Of a stretch of DNA of 64,000 nt, positions 46,256 through 58,078 are shown one piece after another. Made by a program: the position numbers and the translations under genes. Each line of letters starts with the position of its first letter. Positions within the stretch are counted from its first letter, which is position 1. The stretch comes from Spirodela intermedia. Its lineage: Eukaryota; Streptophyta; Magnoliopsida; Alismatales; Araceae. Below the pieces are notes generated by a model. That model made no database searches. It worked only from the letters and a program-made list of their open reading frames with translations, and was not told where the DNA came from. The stretch is from NCBI GenBank assembly GCA_902729315.2, contig LR746265.1:9047392-9111391 (forward strand), written 5' to 3'.

Positions 46256-47784
46256 GTTTTTATTTCATTCTGTTTGATTTTTTTAAAGCTCTGTTTTTCT
46301 TAGAATTTCGTAGTACTTGTTTCTGTATTTGTTTTTTTTGAAAAAGTGCAGGAGGAGGAGTGTAAGATGAAGTGGAAAATTAAAAACGAGGTTGAGGTAA
46401 TGTCTTTCTGAGCTTCATCATTTATGAAAATATTTTTAATGCTTAACTTTGTAGATATGCATGCTTCACTTGAAAGTTCTATTTTCTGCATATTCTGTTT
46501 CGATTTTTCTGTGTCATTGAGGACAATGTAATTTTTAAGTTGGGGGGTGAAGTATTCATTATTAATTTATGCTGTAAGACGATTAAGAACATGTGTTTGC
46601 ATTTTATTCAACTTAGAACAGCAACTAAAAAAATAAAAATAAAATAAAATTCAGAAAAACTGCAACATCTATTTTCTGGTTTTCTGTCAGGAACAACAAA
46701 CTATCAAAAACAGTAGACGAAAAAACAACCTGAAATTTTAAATTATAGAGACCCTTTTCTCACATTTCAATCCCCTAGACATATATTACTGAAATTCGAA
46801 ATTACAGCTATAAAGAAGATAGTTTTGATTTATTTTTGACAAATTTATTGCTGCTAAAATAGAACTGAAAACAGAAAACAGAACTATCAAAACTATCTAA
46901 TTTACAAATTTCTTACATCATATTGCATGCATTAAATCAATTAGATTGATTGATACCAAAAGATACTAGGAAGATTATTATTGAGTCAAAAGAATGATCT
47001 AGTAGCATGAAATGTTAGAATACTCCTTGGATACATGATAGACAACATAGATTTGATTTTACAGATTTTCACTTCATGATCTTGATGGATAATATTTACT
47101 TGATGTGAAAATTTGATTGATCATTTGAGTTTAATGGAGATTTTTGCACCCTGATCTATAGGACTTGTGAGGAGAAATCACTTATTTCGAAAAAAAAAAG
47201 AGAGAGCAATGTGAAAAATCTAGAAACGAAGAGTACACATAGAGGGTGTGAGACATCATTCTCATTGTTGAAAATCGTGTATAGAAAAACATTTGCTGTA
47301 AAATAAGTGGATAAAGTGAAAGCCCTGAAAATGAAGAGTACACATGGAGGGTGTGAGACATCATTCTTATTGTCGAAATTTGTCTACAGGAAAAGCTACT
47401 TATTCACTATATATAAAGAAAGAAGAAATATAGTGCAAACTTCAAAAATCAAGCCATAGAAAAAGGGAAATGTAGGATCAATATTATTCTTGGATGAGTA
47501 TTGATAATTGGAACATCTTGTAAATACATCTATGAGTGAAGAAGTGATAAAGATGTGAATAGAAGAAGTGAAGTCTAGATTGTTATTCCAAGGAGTGTTT
47601 AAACATTTAAGTGCCTGACATCATTCTTAAATACTTGATATAAGAATCCAAAGTGTCTAAAGGTGCATCATTTCTAATTGTATTTTTTTTCTTTCTATAT
47701 TGAAATATGATGTTTAAGATTTGTAAATTTTTAATTTGTTTATTCCATTGCTAAGGGACTAGCAATGATTTAAGTTGGCGGGTG
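46256..47784 (+). other. 3' untranslated region and polypurine tracts of element B
   Basis: CATTGAGGACAATG (46515-46528) with AAGTTGGGGGG (46538-46548) is an internal tract 1.2 kb before the LTR. Tandem ~60-bp blocks near 47235 and 47340. The terminal tract near 47770-47784 has GGCGGG. Homologous to the 3' region of the gag-X elements throughout. No env-like gene. Confidence 0.7.
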
Positions 47785-49422
47785 TGATAAGTCTTCATTA
47801 TCATGAGTTAATAATTAGTAAATAATATAGTTTTAGCCTTAACTCGTGATAAATAGACTTATATTTGTGTTAAAGTGTGAAAAGTAGTTTTCAATTGATT
47901 AATGTGATTTTTTAGGTAATTATGTGATTTTATACGAATTTATATGATTTTTACAATCTTACTTTTGAGATAAATAAAGAAAAAGAAATAAAACTAAAAT
48001 ATTGCAAAATGGGGGGACCCGCCGGCCAGCCGGTCCCGCAAGCGGGTCGGAAGCTCAGTCGGGGAGTAGCCGCGAGCAGGGGCTCGAGCGGCTTGAACCG
48101 ATAGGGGCACGTGTGCGCCACTCCCCTTCCACGTCACCAGTGGCCTGCCAGCTATGGGGCAAGGAGTGGTCATACACGCGAGAGAAGGAACTTTTCTTAA
48201 AAAGCTAACATTACTATATATTTGCCTGAAAAATCGGCGCACAACCGATGTGGGACTAAACCCGCATCACACCTTCCTCAGAAGGGGCAGACAACTGGCG
48301 CGGGTTCGAATCCTCCTAGAGTCAAAATTCATATATTCTTATCTAATTATCGTGACTTTCTTGCAGATTGTCGGTGAAGGATAAAGCAACCAGAATCGCT
48401 GGATCATCAGCGAAAATCTCGTCAATGCGATTCATGGAGCACTGCTACTAAAATTGCTGAATGATTCATGATAAAAGGATCGTGAATCCATCAAGTAAAT
48501 CATCTCCGATTGATCGACGAACAAGCCGTCGTCGGGAAGAGGACGATCCGTCGGGAGACGAGTCGCCACCTCCTGAGAGCGTACCAGATGCGATGAAGAG
48601 CCTCCTCTTGCTGTGCGGACCTGAGGATGAAGCTCCCTGACACGCGCCCCACCTCCATCTAGCTCCTCTCCGTCGGGTGACAGCCGCCGGAGAGCCGCAA
48701 AGTCGCCATTTTTCTGCTCCGTTGGGTGACAGCCACCGGAGACGATTCGACGACCCATTTCATTAATCTCTAAACTTCGCGAGAAGATCTAGAGATTGCC
48801 CACGTTGTCTTTGTCCAAGGAGAGCTTTCGAGGCCGTGGACACTACGCGACGATCCTCCTGAATGCTCATGATTCTGATGCATCGCCGACGCATCGCCGT
48901 CGCGACACCGGAACTCTGTTTTCCTGCTTTCAACTTACTTTACGCTTCATTTAGTGATAATTTTTGTGATTTTAATTTATCAAAATATACTTTGTTCTAT
49001 TACGATTCTTCCGGCTTTTACAGATCTTAATTTGATTAATTAAATCATCTGTAATCACTTACGTAAGAATTGCCGGGCGGAACTCTGTTTCCACCCGAAT
49101 CGTATTCGCCGGGCGCTGACATCATCCTAACATCCGCACCCTTATTTCCTTTTTTCGTGAATTTTAAATATATTTCCTTTTCATTTCTTAGTATAAAATT
49201 CATATAAAATAATATTCTCTGAGGAAAATTCTGAATAATTACCAGATATTATATTACATCCTTGTGATCGACCTGGAAAATTACTGCCATTTTTGGAACT
49301 TTTATTGAATTATAATTGATATATTTGTTTAGAAATACTTCTAAATATTAAAAAAATTGTATTTTCTAGTTTTATAAATTTTATATTTGCATGATTTAAT
49401 ATACAACGACTAAGTCACGTCA
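47785..49422 (+). repeat. 3' LTR of element B
   Basis: 1638 bp, TGATAAG...CGTCA. Lacks the promoter-proximal duplication of the 5' LTR. Antisense ORF at 48432-48758. Confidence 0.93.
48432..48758 (-). other. Antisense ORF in 3' LTR of B (108 codons)
   Basis: MGRRIVSGGCHPTEQK start, same frame as in other LTRs, but cut short after SNFSSSAP. Confidence 0.25.
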
Positions 49423-49977
49423 ATTTCCTTACTAGCTTTTCTTTCAGACATATTTTATTGGTTGAATGCTTTAGTTAGAACCATTCAGGGGCAACGGTGT
49501 AGTAGATGGGGCATAAAAATCAGAATTTTCTTCTCTTTTCCCTTCTCTCACATGCATTAAGGACAATGCAAGACTTAAGTAGGGGGGAGGTTATCTCTTC
49601 CTTCATTTGCATGCATTAGAGATAATGCATCATTCAAGTAGGGGGGAGAACAAAAAAAATTCAAAAATGTTATGAATATTTTAAAACTTTTTCTGCATTG
49701 ATTATTGCACAAATACGTATGCTTAAATGAACAAAGCCTAATGCTCCTTTAAAAGGGTAAGTCAATTAGAAAAGTTTACCTTCTCTAGATTAGGGGTGTG
49801 GATCTCATGAAAAAAAGATAGGTGAATTCTTTACCATGATCATTATTCTTTGAAGTATGAAGGAGTTTTAGGTTGTATTCATGGGTATGTGGTGCGACAA
49901 TAAATGACTAATGATAGTATATTGTGGATGAAAACGATTGAACTAGATCATCTTAGTCTAGTTATTATGTTGTGGTT
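49423..49977 (+). other. P internal sequence right of element B
   Basis: Matches 8523-9077, with the two G-run tracts near 49580 and 49639. Confidence 0.6.
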
Positions 49978-50756
49978 GATAAGTCTTCATTATCTGTATT
50001 TACCTTATATTTATCAATATTTAGTGCATAAAATTAATAGAAATAATACATGTTACATTTAATTCGTACGTATTCAGATTTCATTCATACATAAACATGC
50101 ATTTTAATATTTTTAATATTATTTTAAGATAATTAATTTTAAATAATTATGCATGAAATATTTTTTATGTGAGTTTTAGGATTTTCTAGAATTTATTCTG
50201 GATTTTCTGAATTTTTCTAGAATTTCTCATAATTTCTAAGAGTTTTTGATATTTTTTAGGAATTAATAAAGGTCTAAAATAAAAGAAAATCAGAATGAGT
50301 TGGGCTGGGCCGAGCCAAGTGACCCAATGGGCCGGAATATTCAGAGGCTAAAAGTTAAACCATCAACAGGTCGACAGTGGAAGCAGAACCGACGAGTTAG
50401 CATGAGACTTAAGCAGATGTGGGACACGTGGCCCACACCGATTCGACGACATTTCAATGGACATCGTGAACAGAAATTGGCACAATTTACGTCAGACCCC
50501 AGAGAGAAATGTAATTGGAGATCCGTACCTAATGGCAGAACGTAAAAGAGGAGCGCGTGATAGAGTGAGGCTGTCATTGATCTCTCTTTCTTTCGCGCCT
50601 TTTCTCGCTCCCTTTGTCTGTCTGCTCTCTCTCACTCTATCTTGCTCTCGCTTTCTTTCTGTGGATGCGTCCTCGCTCTACGAAGCACGGCGGAGTTCGG
50701 ACAGCCGGCCGCCTTCTCCTCTCCTCTCCGTCGAGTTCTTCTGGATCCCTTTCTCG
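49978..50756 (+). repeat. P LTR or kinase-gene promoter region (copy 2)
   Basis: Begins near 49978 with TGATAAGTCTTCATTATC. AT-rich until about 50290, then TGGGCTGGGCCGAGCC, a G-box-like GGACACGTGGCC near 50423 and a CT-rich leader near 50578-50660. Matches copy 1 to about 50755. Could be an LTR start of element P or a host promoter with initiator-type CT-rich leader. Confidence 0.5.
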
Positions 50757-51354
50757 TGCGCGAATCCGGAGGAAGAGTGGGAGGCCGCATCCGGTGGAGG
50801 AGTCCACCGCCGAAGACGCCGAGGTCACGGTCGGCGCCGCCTCACGGAGAGGTCGTACGTTCCCAGGCTTCTGCTTCCCTGAAAGGCCGCTCCGGGTATG
50901 TTCTGGTGCCGTCTTTCGACGAATTCTCGCCTTTCGTTGATTCGGGGGTTATGTTCTAGTGCCGTCTTTCGATGGGTTCGTGATTTTCTCTGTGTCGGGG
51001 GCATCTTCTTGTGGACTCTTTCGATGGGATCTTTATTTTCTTTGATTTGGACTTTCGGTTGCCTGCGGTGGTGCGGGTGGTGCGAGATTGCTGAAGAAAG
51101 CTCTGGCTTTCCTCCTTCCTCTTATTTATTTACTTTCTTCCGATTTGTTTTGCCGCTTCGTTGCTGATTCGATTTGATGTTTGGTCTGGGTAGGGGGATC
51201 TATCTTCTTCTTTAGACTTCCATCAGATTGCTCTTTGGGGACGGATGAGTGTTACAGTCTGGAGGAGAAAAGATTATTTCAGCAAGGTTTATCGATTGAC
51301 GGTGACGGGTGAGCGTGTTGAATCAAGGGGCACATTCGATTTTCAGATCGCTGA
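50757..51354 (+). other. GC-rich then T-rich region upstream of kinase exons
   Basis: Overlapping open frames here lack any recognised domain and look like GC-rich shadows. The conserved N-terminal start of HD16/MLK kinases (MPELRSG) was not found. May hold 5' untranslated exons and the first intron. Confidence 0.35.
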
Positions 51355-53680
51355 GCGATCGACCAGGGTCTGGAGAAGAACCCGGTGATTTCCGGCAGGA
51401 AACAACACCCTCCGTACCTGCACCTCTCCCGAGCGTTATTCCCCACCCAGAAAAGCCATCAGAACTTGGTGGCGGGCTGTCCTGTTGAGAAAGCAGCTGG
51501 AATCGAGGGAGGAAGTGTGGACGAGGTTGTCGGGCTACAGGAGGAAGCGAGGATGTCTCCCATCCCGGATCGGGTACATGCTTCGACGTCCCTCATTCCT
51601 TTCCTTGACGGCGACTGTAGAGAGCTTTCTCTCCCCATCCCAAAGCACATCACATCTTGACAATAGGAATGTCCTATCCAAAATCGACAGGTGCAGGTCG
51701 GAAATTCTCCATTATACAAGGTAGAGAGAATGTTGGGAGCAGGAGGTTTTGGGCTGGTCTACATTGGACGAAGGGTGGCTGGTGGATCTCAGGGCAATGG
51801 GCCCAATGCCTTTAAGGTTTAGTTTCAACCTCCCATCACTCCTGCCACGGGAATCTTTAAATACTGCTGTTTTATGTTGTCTCTTTCATTTTCCTGCGGT
51901 GGGTGTAGGTAGCACTGAAGTTTGAGCATAGAAATAGCACGGGTTGCAGATTTGGCCCCCCATATGAATGGCAAGTTTATGAGTAAGAAGACACCCCCTA
52001 CTGCTCTAATTTATTACGTATTGTGTCGATCTAAAACTATGTTCTTCACCTGACTTTGTGAATATGGTTTTAGCCATCTCAAGGGATGCTATGGATTGCC
52101 TAGGGTGCACTACAAGGGCCGCCAAGGAGATTATTTCGTCATGGTTGGCATAGAGTCTTTCATTTTATTGTTTCCTCGAATTATATTTTTTTATTGAAAG
52201 CTAGTTATGATATTGTTGATGATGATTGCTGCAGATCATGGACATCCTTGGACCAAGTCTTCTGGATGTGTTCATATCCATTGGGCAAGTGTAAGAAAAT
52301 AATCTTGACTTCATATTCAAAGTCAATATTCTGTTGAAAATTGTGCTATTGAGTTTGACTAACTCCTTGGACAGAATGCCACCAAATATGGTGGCTTGTA
52401 TTGCTGTGGAGGCAATATCCATCCTTGAGAAGCTACACCAAAAAGGGTATGTATGGCTTTGTGGCAGTGTGATATTTTTTCAATTATATTTTCGCAAAGG
52501 TCACAGTAATTAATTCATTGCTCCCTTGTGCACTCCCTCCCTCCACCCACACAAAAAAAAAACATGCCAGGTTTGTGCATGGAGACGTCAAGCCAGAGAA
52601 TTTATTGTTGGGTAAACCCGGAAGCTCAGGGGAGAAGAAGCTTTTTCTCATCGACTTTGGGCTGGGTATGTTGCTGCATTCCAATCACTTCTTGTTTTCA
52701 CCTCTCGTGCCTATTGATTTTAGAGTAGGGTTTGTTTTTCCAAGTATATAAACAAATTTGTCTTGACTGAGAAGTCCCTGTCTGTATCAACATCAGTGAT
52801 ATTTTTGTGCTTTGTTCAGAGCCTGTACAAATGCTAATTGGTGTCATTAATATTTTAATCAGCTTCAATGTGGAGGGACAGTTTGTCAGGCCAGCATGTC
52901 AGATTATGCCAACAGCCAGATAATTTCAGGTTTTTTGGGAAACGATATTCTATTTTTTCCCTAAATTCTTAGCTAAGATGAGGATTCATAAAATCTTACC
53001 CCTACCTTACTATCTATCTCATGTTCCCTAGGGGCACAACACGATATGCAAGCGTCCATGCACATTTAGGCCTCACAGCGAGTAGAAGAGATGATCTTGA
53101 GTCATTGGCCTACACTCTGATTTTTTTGATTAAAGGAAGGCTGCCGTGGGAAGGCTATCAGGTTTGCTTCCACCTCTACTTGTACATGTTCTCCCATCTC
53201 TTTGATTCATCACTTGCTGATTCTTATGCCAACTATGTAGGGGAATGACAAGAGGTTTCTAGTCTTCATGAACAAGACTGTAACCTCCCCCGAGATGCTG
53301 TGTGGTGGCTGTCCCCCTCCTTTCGCACAATTCCTTGAAGCAGTGAAGAAGATACAATTTGTTGAGCAGCCCACCTACTCGAAGCTCATTTCTCTTTTTG
53401 GAAGCTTGATATGCTCCCCCTGCACCCTGTTAAAGACCATTCGGATTGATGCAATTTTGAAGGTGGTTGCAAACATGACATCACTGAAATTACCTCGCAT
53501 ATTTTTATTTTATGTCAGATGGTTTTATCTCTTTTTCATGGCTCTATCATCTGTTGTTAAATAGGCTGACCATGTTTCCAACAGGTTCACCAAAAACGTG
53601 GAAGATTGCAGGTAAATCATGAAGAAGATGAGTGTCATAGAAAGAAACGGATAAAATGTTTGATTGATGACAGACCATGA
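51355..53680 (+). CDS. Casein kinase 1-like gene (HD16/EL1/MLK type), truncated at both ends, copy 2
   Basis: Open frame over eleven exons: 51355-51573 (start undefined), 51691-51816, 51909-51982, 52074-52143, 52235-52290, 52375-52446, 52571-52665, 52863-52929, 53032-53161, 53241-53462, 53585-53680. Introns are GT-AG and phases agree, with no internal stop. Kinase features: glycine loop [23 protein letters not shown] (ATP lysine), PPYEWQVY, catalytic loop [11 protein letters not shown] (HGD as in this family), DFG in FLIDFGLA, CK1-type [28 protein letters not shown]. Nuclear kinases of this family phosphorylate histone H3, PRR37-type and other regulators in flowering and gibberellin or light signalling. 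No start ATG is seen, and the protein stops (IDDRP) after the KKRIK basic motif, without the ~250-residue C-terminal region of the family. Probably a decaying copy; frame integrity argues for a recent origin or residual function. Confidence 0.75.
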
Positions 53681-54621
53681 CCATGTACATGTAAGAATAT
53701 AAATAAAATCTGTAAAGTGCCAATTGAGAAAACATAAATCTCATGACTAAATTATTTATTATTATTGTTCTTATTTATTCATAAAGAAAATGATAGTTTA
53801 AAAGCCTCATATTAAGGGCATGAATATAATACTTTTTTAATGTAATCATAACTATTGATAAAGGTGTGTAATTATTTATGCAAAAAGAGAAACTATATCA
53901 ATCAATGATAATAATATAAGACAATCATTTAGAGGGCGTGAGTATAAGTAGATATTTATATAATAGTTACTTTTGCTAGGAATATGTATCATTTATTGCC
54001 AACATTTAAACTTTAGAAATGTTTTGTACCTACTATTTATTCACCTTGGAAATGGCACCACTTTAGACGTAACCTATTAAGTACAGGAATATAATATGTT
54101 TAAGTACATTCACACTTACAAATTATCAAAAACAATTATTAGACCCATAAATGTAAATTTTATGCATAAATAATGAATATTACTTCTTTATAAGAAAGCT
54201 GGCACATAAAAATACAGTATTAAAGGGAAGAAATCTAATATTATTTCATACAATCATAATGATTAGTTGCAATGAATAATTACTATAGTTTACCAAAACT
54301 AAAAAATTTATCATTAAATAAATGAACACTACAAGTATTGGATTAAATGGCACGAATTTTATAGTTTAGGTTATATTTATTTATTAGAATATTAAATATT
54401 ATTAGAAATATTATTTATTAGAATACGTAAAGTTATGAAGAAATAATAATTATGTATTGGAAGCTTATGTGTCCACCAAAGGACACACATCCACCCCATA
54501 ATGTGTTCAGAACCACATGCAGTCCAAAATTGAAAGTAATGTAATGCCATAATTGGTTCCCATCATAGTAAAAGTATGATTTCTTTAGTGATGATCTAAA
54601 AATTAAGAAACATCTAAATTC
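53681..54621 (+). other. Kinase 3' flank, duplicated copy 2
   Basis: AT-rich, no gene; matches 16912-17848. Confidence 0.65.
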
Positions 54622-54760
54622 ATAGAAGATTGGGTAGATAAAGAGGAGTTTGAAATAAAAGTCACATAGCTATGCTTTGTAATGTTTTCAATTTGAAAAG
54701 CATATTTTGACAAAGTTAAATCTTATATGATTCACATGGATGAATGTCATCATATATACC
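54622..54760. other. Short spacer before minus LTR
   Basis: No recognisable feature; not present in copy 1. Ends ATACC directly at the LTR border where AGGAC would be expected. Confidence 0.4.
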
Positions 54761-55424
54761 TGACGTGACTTAGTTGTTGTATATTAAACCACGCAAATAT
54801 AAAATTTATAAAACTAGAAAATACGAATTTTCAGATATTTAGAAGTATTTCTAAATAAATATATCAATTATAATTCAATAAAACTTCCAAAAATAGCAGT
54901 AATTTCCCAGGTCAATCACAGGGATGTAATATAATATTTTGTAATTATTCAGATTTTTTCTCAATGAATACGATTTTCTATGAGTTTTATACTAGGAAAT
55001 GAAAAGGAAATATATTTAAAATTCACGAAAAAAGGAAATAAGGGTGCGGACGTGAGGATTACATAAGCGCCCGGCGAATGCGAATCGGGCGGAAACAAAG
55101 TTCCGCCCGGCGATTCGCATGTAAGCGATTACAGACGATTTCATTAATCAAATTAAGATCTGTAAAAGCTGAAAGAATCGTAATTGAACGAAGTATATTT
55201 TGGTAAATTCAAATCACACAAAGTATCACTCAATGAAGCGTAAATTAAATTGAAAGCAGGAAAATAGAGTTCCGACGTCGCGACGACGATGCGTCGGTGA
55301 TGCACCGGAATCCTGAGCGTTTGGGAGGATCGTCGTGTAGTGTCCACAGCCTCGAAGGCTCTCCTTGGACAAAGATGACGTGGGCAATCTCTAGATCTTC
55401 TCGTGAAGTCTAGAGATCAATGAA

Positions 55425-55844
55425 GTGGGTCATCAAATCGTCTCCGGTGGCTGTCACCCAGCGGAGCGGAAAAACGGGGACTTTGCGGCTCTCCGGCGGC
55501 TGTCACCCGATGGAGAGGAGCTGGATGGAGGTGGGGCGTGTGTCAGAGAGCTTCATCCTCAGGTCCGCGCAGCAAGGGGAGGCTCTTCATCACATCTAGT
55601 ACGCTCTCAGGAGGTGGCGACTCGTCTCCCGGCGGATCGTCCTCTTCCCGATGACGGCTTGTTCATCGATCAATCGGAGATGATTTACTCGATGGATTCG
55701 CGATCCTTTTATCGTGAATCGTTAAGCAACTTTAGTAGCAATGCTCCGCGAATCGCGTTGACGAGATTTTTGCCGATGATCCAGCGATTCTGGTTGCTTA
55801 ATCCTTCAGCGGCGATCTGCAGGAAAGTCGCGATAATCAGATAA
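55425..55844 (+). other. Antisense ORF of LTR (139 codons)
   Basis: MGHQIVSGGCHPAERK to KVAIIR, same length as 19633-20052 and 56980-57399. Confidence 0.3.
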
Positions 55845-56182
55845 AAATATATGAATTTTGACTCTAGGAGGATTCGATCCCGCGCCGGTTGTCCGCCCCT
55901 TCCGAGGAAGGTGTGACGCGGGTTTAGTCCCACATCGGTTGTGCGCCGATTTTTCAAGTGAATATAAAGTAATGTTAGCTTTCTAAGCAAAGTCCCTTCT
56001 CTCGCGTGTACGACCACTCCTTGCCCCACAGTCGGCTGGCCACCGGTGACGTGGAAGGGGAGTGGTGCACATGTGCCCCTATCGGTCCAAGCCGCTTGAG
56101 CCCCTGCTCGCGGATAATCCCCGACTGAGCTTCCGACCCGCTTGCGGGCCCAGTTGGCCGGCAGGTTCCCCCCATTTTGCAA
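55709..56182 (-). other. Sense-strand LTR ORF (157 codons)
   Basis: Open frame in the LTR sense strand crossing the TATA region (LTLLYIHLKNRRTTD). It spans the promoter, so it is unlikely to be translated as a unit. Shorter matching frames occur in other LTRs. Confidence 0.15.
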
Positions 56183-56399
56183 TATTTTAGTTTTATTTCT
56201 TTTTCTTCATTTATCTCAAAAGTAAGACTGTAAAAATCATATAAATTTGTATAAAATCACATAATTATCTAAAAAATCACATTAATCAACTGAAAACCAC
56301 ATTTCACACTTTAACACAAATATAAGTCTATTTATCATGAGTTAAGGCTAAAACTATATTATTTACTAATTATTAACCCATGATAATGAAGACTTATCA

Positions 56400-56426
56400 A
56401 GGACGATCTGCTGGGAGATGAGTCGC
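56400..56426 (+). repeat. LTR remnant left of solo LTR
   Basis: Equivalent of the start of 20609-20750. Begins AGGAC, ends GTCGC, the TSD of the next solo LTR. Confidence 0.8.
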
Positions 56427-56979
56427 TGATAAGTCTTCATTATCATGAGTTAATAATTAGTAAATAATATAGTTTTAGCCTTAACTCATGATAAATAGAC
56501 TTATATTTGTGTGAAAAAATGATTTGTGGTTTTCAGTTGATTAACGTGAATTTTTGGGTAATTATGTGATTTTATACGATTTTTACAGTCTTACTTTCGA
56601 GATAAATGAAGAACAAGAAATAAAAATAAAAATATTGCAAAAATGGGGGGACCCGCCGGCTAGCCGGGCCCGCAAGCGGGTCGGAAGCGCAGTCGGGGAG
56701 TAGCTGCGAGCAAGGGCTCGAGCGGCTTGGCTTGGGGACCGATAGGGCACGTGTACGCCACTCCCCTTCCACGTCACCGGTGGCCAGCCGGCTGTGGGGC
56801 AAGGAGTGGTCGTACACGCGAGAGAAGAGACTTTACTTACAAAGCTAACATTACTATATATTCGCCCGAAAAATTGGTGCACAACCGATGTGGGACTAAA
56901 CCCCCGTCACACCTTCCTCAGAAGAGGCGGGGCGACTGGCGCGGGTTCAAATCCTCCCAGAGTCAAAATTCATATATTT

Positions 56980-57399
56980 TTATCTGATTATCGCGACTTT
57001 CCTGCAGATCGCCGCTGAAGGATTAAGCAACCAGAATCGCTGGATCATCGGCGAAAATCTCGTCAACGTGATTCGCGGAGCATTGCTACTAAAGTTGCTT
57101 AACGATTCACGATAAAAGGATCGCGAATCCATCGAGTAAATCATCTCCGATTGATCGATGAACAAGCCGTCATCGGGAAGAGGACGATCCGCCGGGAGAC
57201 GAGTCGCCACCTCCTGAGAGCATACCAGATGTGATGAAGAGCCTCCCCTTGCTGCGCGGACCTGAGGATGAAGCTCCCTAACACACGCCCCACCTCCATC
57301 CAGCTCCTCTCCATCAGGTGACAGCCGCCGGAGAGCCGCAAAGTCCCCGTTTTTCCGCTCCGCTGGGTGACAGCCACCGGAGACGATTTGATGACCCAC
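56980..57399 (-). other. Antisense ORF of solo LTR (139 codons)
   Basis: Starts MGHQIVSGGCHPAERK, ends KVAIIR. Full length in one of the youngest LTRs of the window. Confidence 0.3.
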
Positions 57400-57476
57400 T
57401 TCATTGATCTCTAGACTTCGCGAGAAGATTTAGAGATTGCCCACGTCGTCTTTGTCCAAGGAGAGCCTTCGAGGCC

Positions 57477-57671
57477 GTGGACACTGCACGACGATCCTCC
57501 CGAACGCTCAGGATTCCGGTGCATCGCCGACGCATCGCCGTCGCGACGTCGGAACTCTGTTTTCCTGCTTTCAATTTAATTTACGCTTCATTTAGTGATA
57601 CTTTGTGTGATTTGAATTTACCAAACTATTCTTCATTCCATTACGATTCTTCTGGATTTTACAGATCTTAA
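57477..57671 (+). other. 64-codon sense ORF in LTR leader
   Basis: MDTARRSSRTLRIPVHRRR to DSSGFYRS. Same-length versions at 7937-8131 (+), 12941-13135 (-), 19361-19555 (-) and 55153-55347 (-), all sense to their LTR and downstream of the TATA box. Could act as an upstream ORF; coding unproven. Confidence 0.25.
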
Positions 57672-58078
57672 TTTGATCAATTAAATCGTCTGTAATCGCT
57701 TACGTAAGAATCGTCGGGCGACGGTTGCTCCATACGGGGGAAATTGTCGGGTTATTTGCGCTCGCCGGGTGCTGATGTCATCATCATGTATGCACCCTTA
57801 TTTCCCTTTTTCGTGAATTTTAAATATATTTCCTTTTTATTTCCTAGTATAAAATTCATAGAAAATCGTATTCATTGAGACAAATTCTGAATAATTACTA
57901 GATATTATATTACATCCATGTGATCGACCTGGAAAATTACCGCTATTTTTGGAATTTTTATTGAATTATAATTGATATATTTATTTAGAAATACTTCTAA
58001 ATATCTGAAAATTCGTATTTTCTAGTTTTATAAATTTTATATTTGCGTGATTTAATATACGACGACTGAGTCACGTCA

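Larger units (their letters stand above)
39020..49422 (+). mobile_element. Element B: Athila-type Ty3/gypsy retrotransposon with gag-pol
   Basis: LTRs 39020-40670 and 47785-49422 enclose a primer site, a single-frame gag-pol, hairpin, internal and terminal polypurine tracts. TSD ATTTT (39015-39019) / ATTTC (49423-49427), one base changed. The only element in the window with pol. The domain order gag-protease-RT-RNase H-integrase is Ty3/gypsy; no chromodomain and no env-like ORF was found after integrase. All enzymes are disabled by stop codons, so it is a relic of the autonomous partner. Confidence 0.94.
54761..56399 (-). repeat. LTR, minus strand, duplicate of 18967-20608
   Basis: 1639 bp, TGACGTGACTTAG to ACTTATCA. 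The right flank is AGGAC as in the first copy; the left flank is not, so the left side was replaced after or during duplication. Confidence 0.9.
56427..58078 (+). repeat. Solo LTR with perfect TSD GTCGC
   Basis: 1652 bp, TGATAAG...CGTCA, flanked by GTCGC at 56422-56426 and 58079-58083. Absent from the corresponding position near 20634, so it inserted after the segmental duplication (or was never in that copy). An unusual replaced stretch lies near 57716-57755 in place of the GC-rich motif. Confidence 0.92.

Noticed and set aside
50457-51167. Several 60-140 codon ORFs upstream of the kinase exons
   Set aside because: Mutually overlapping, low complexity (Ser/Arg/Pro), no match to the known kinase N-terminus; likely untranslated leader or LTR.
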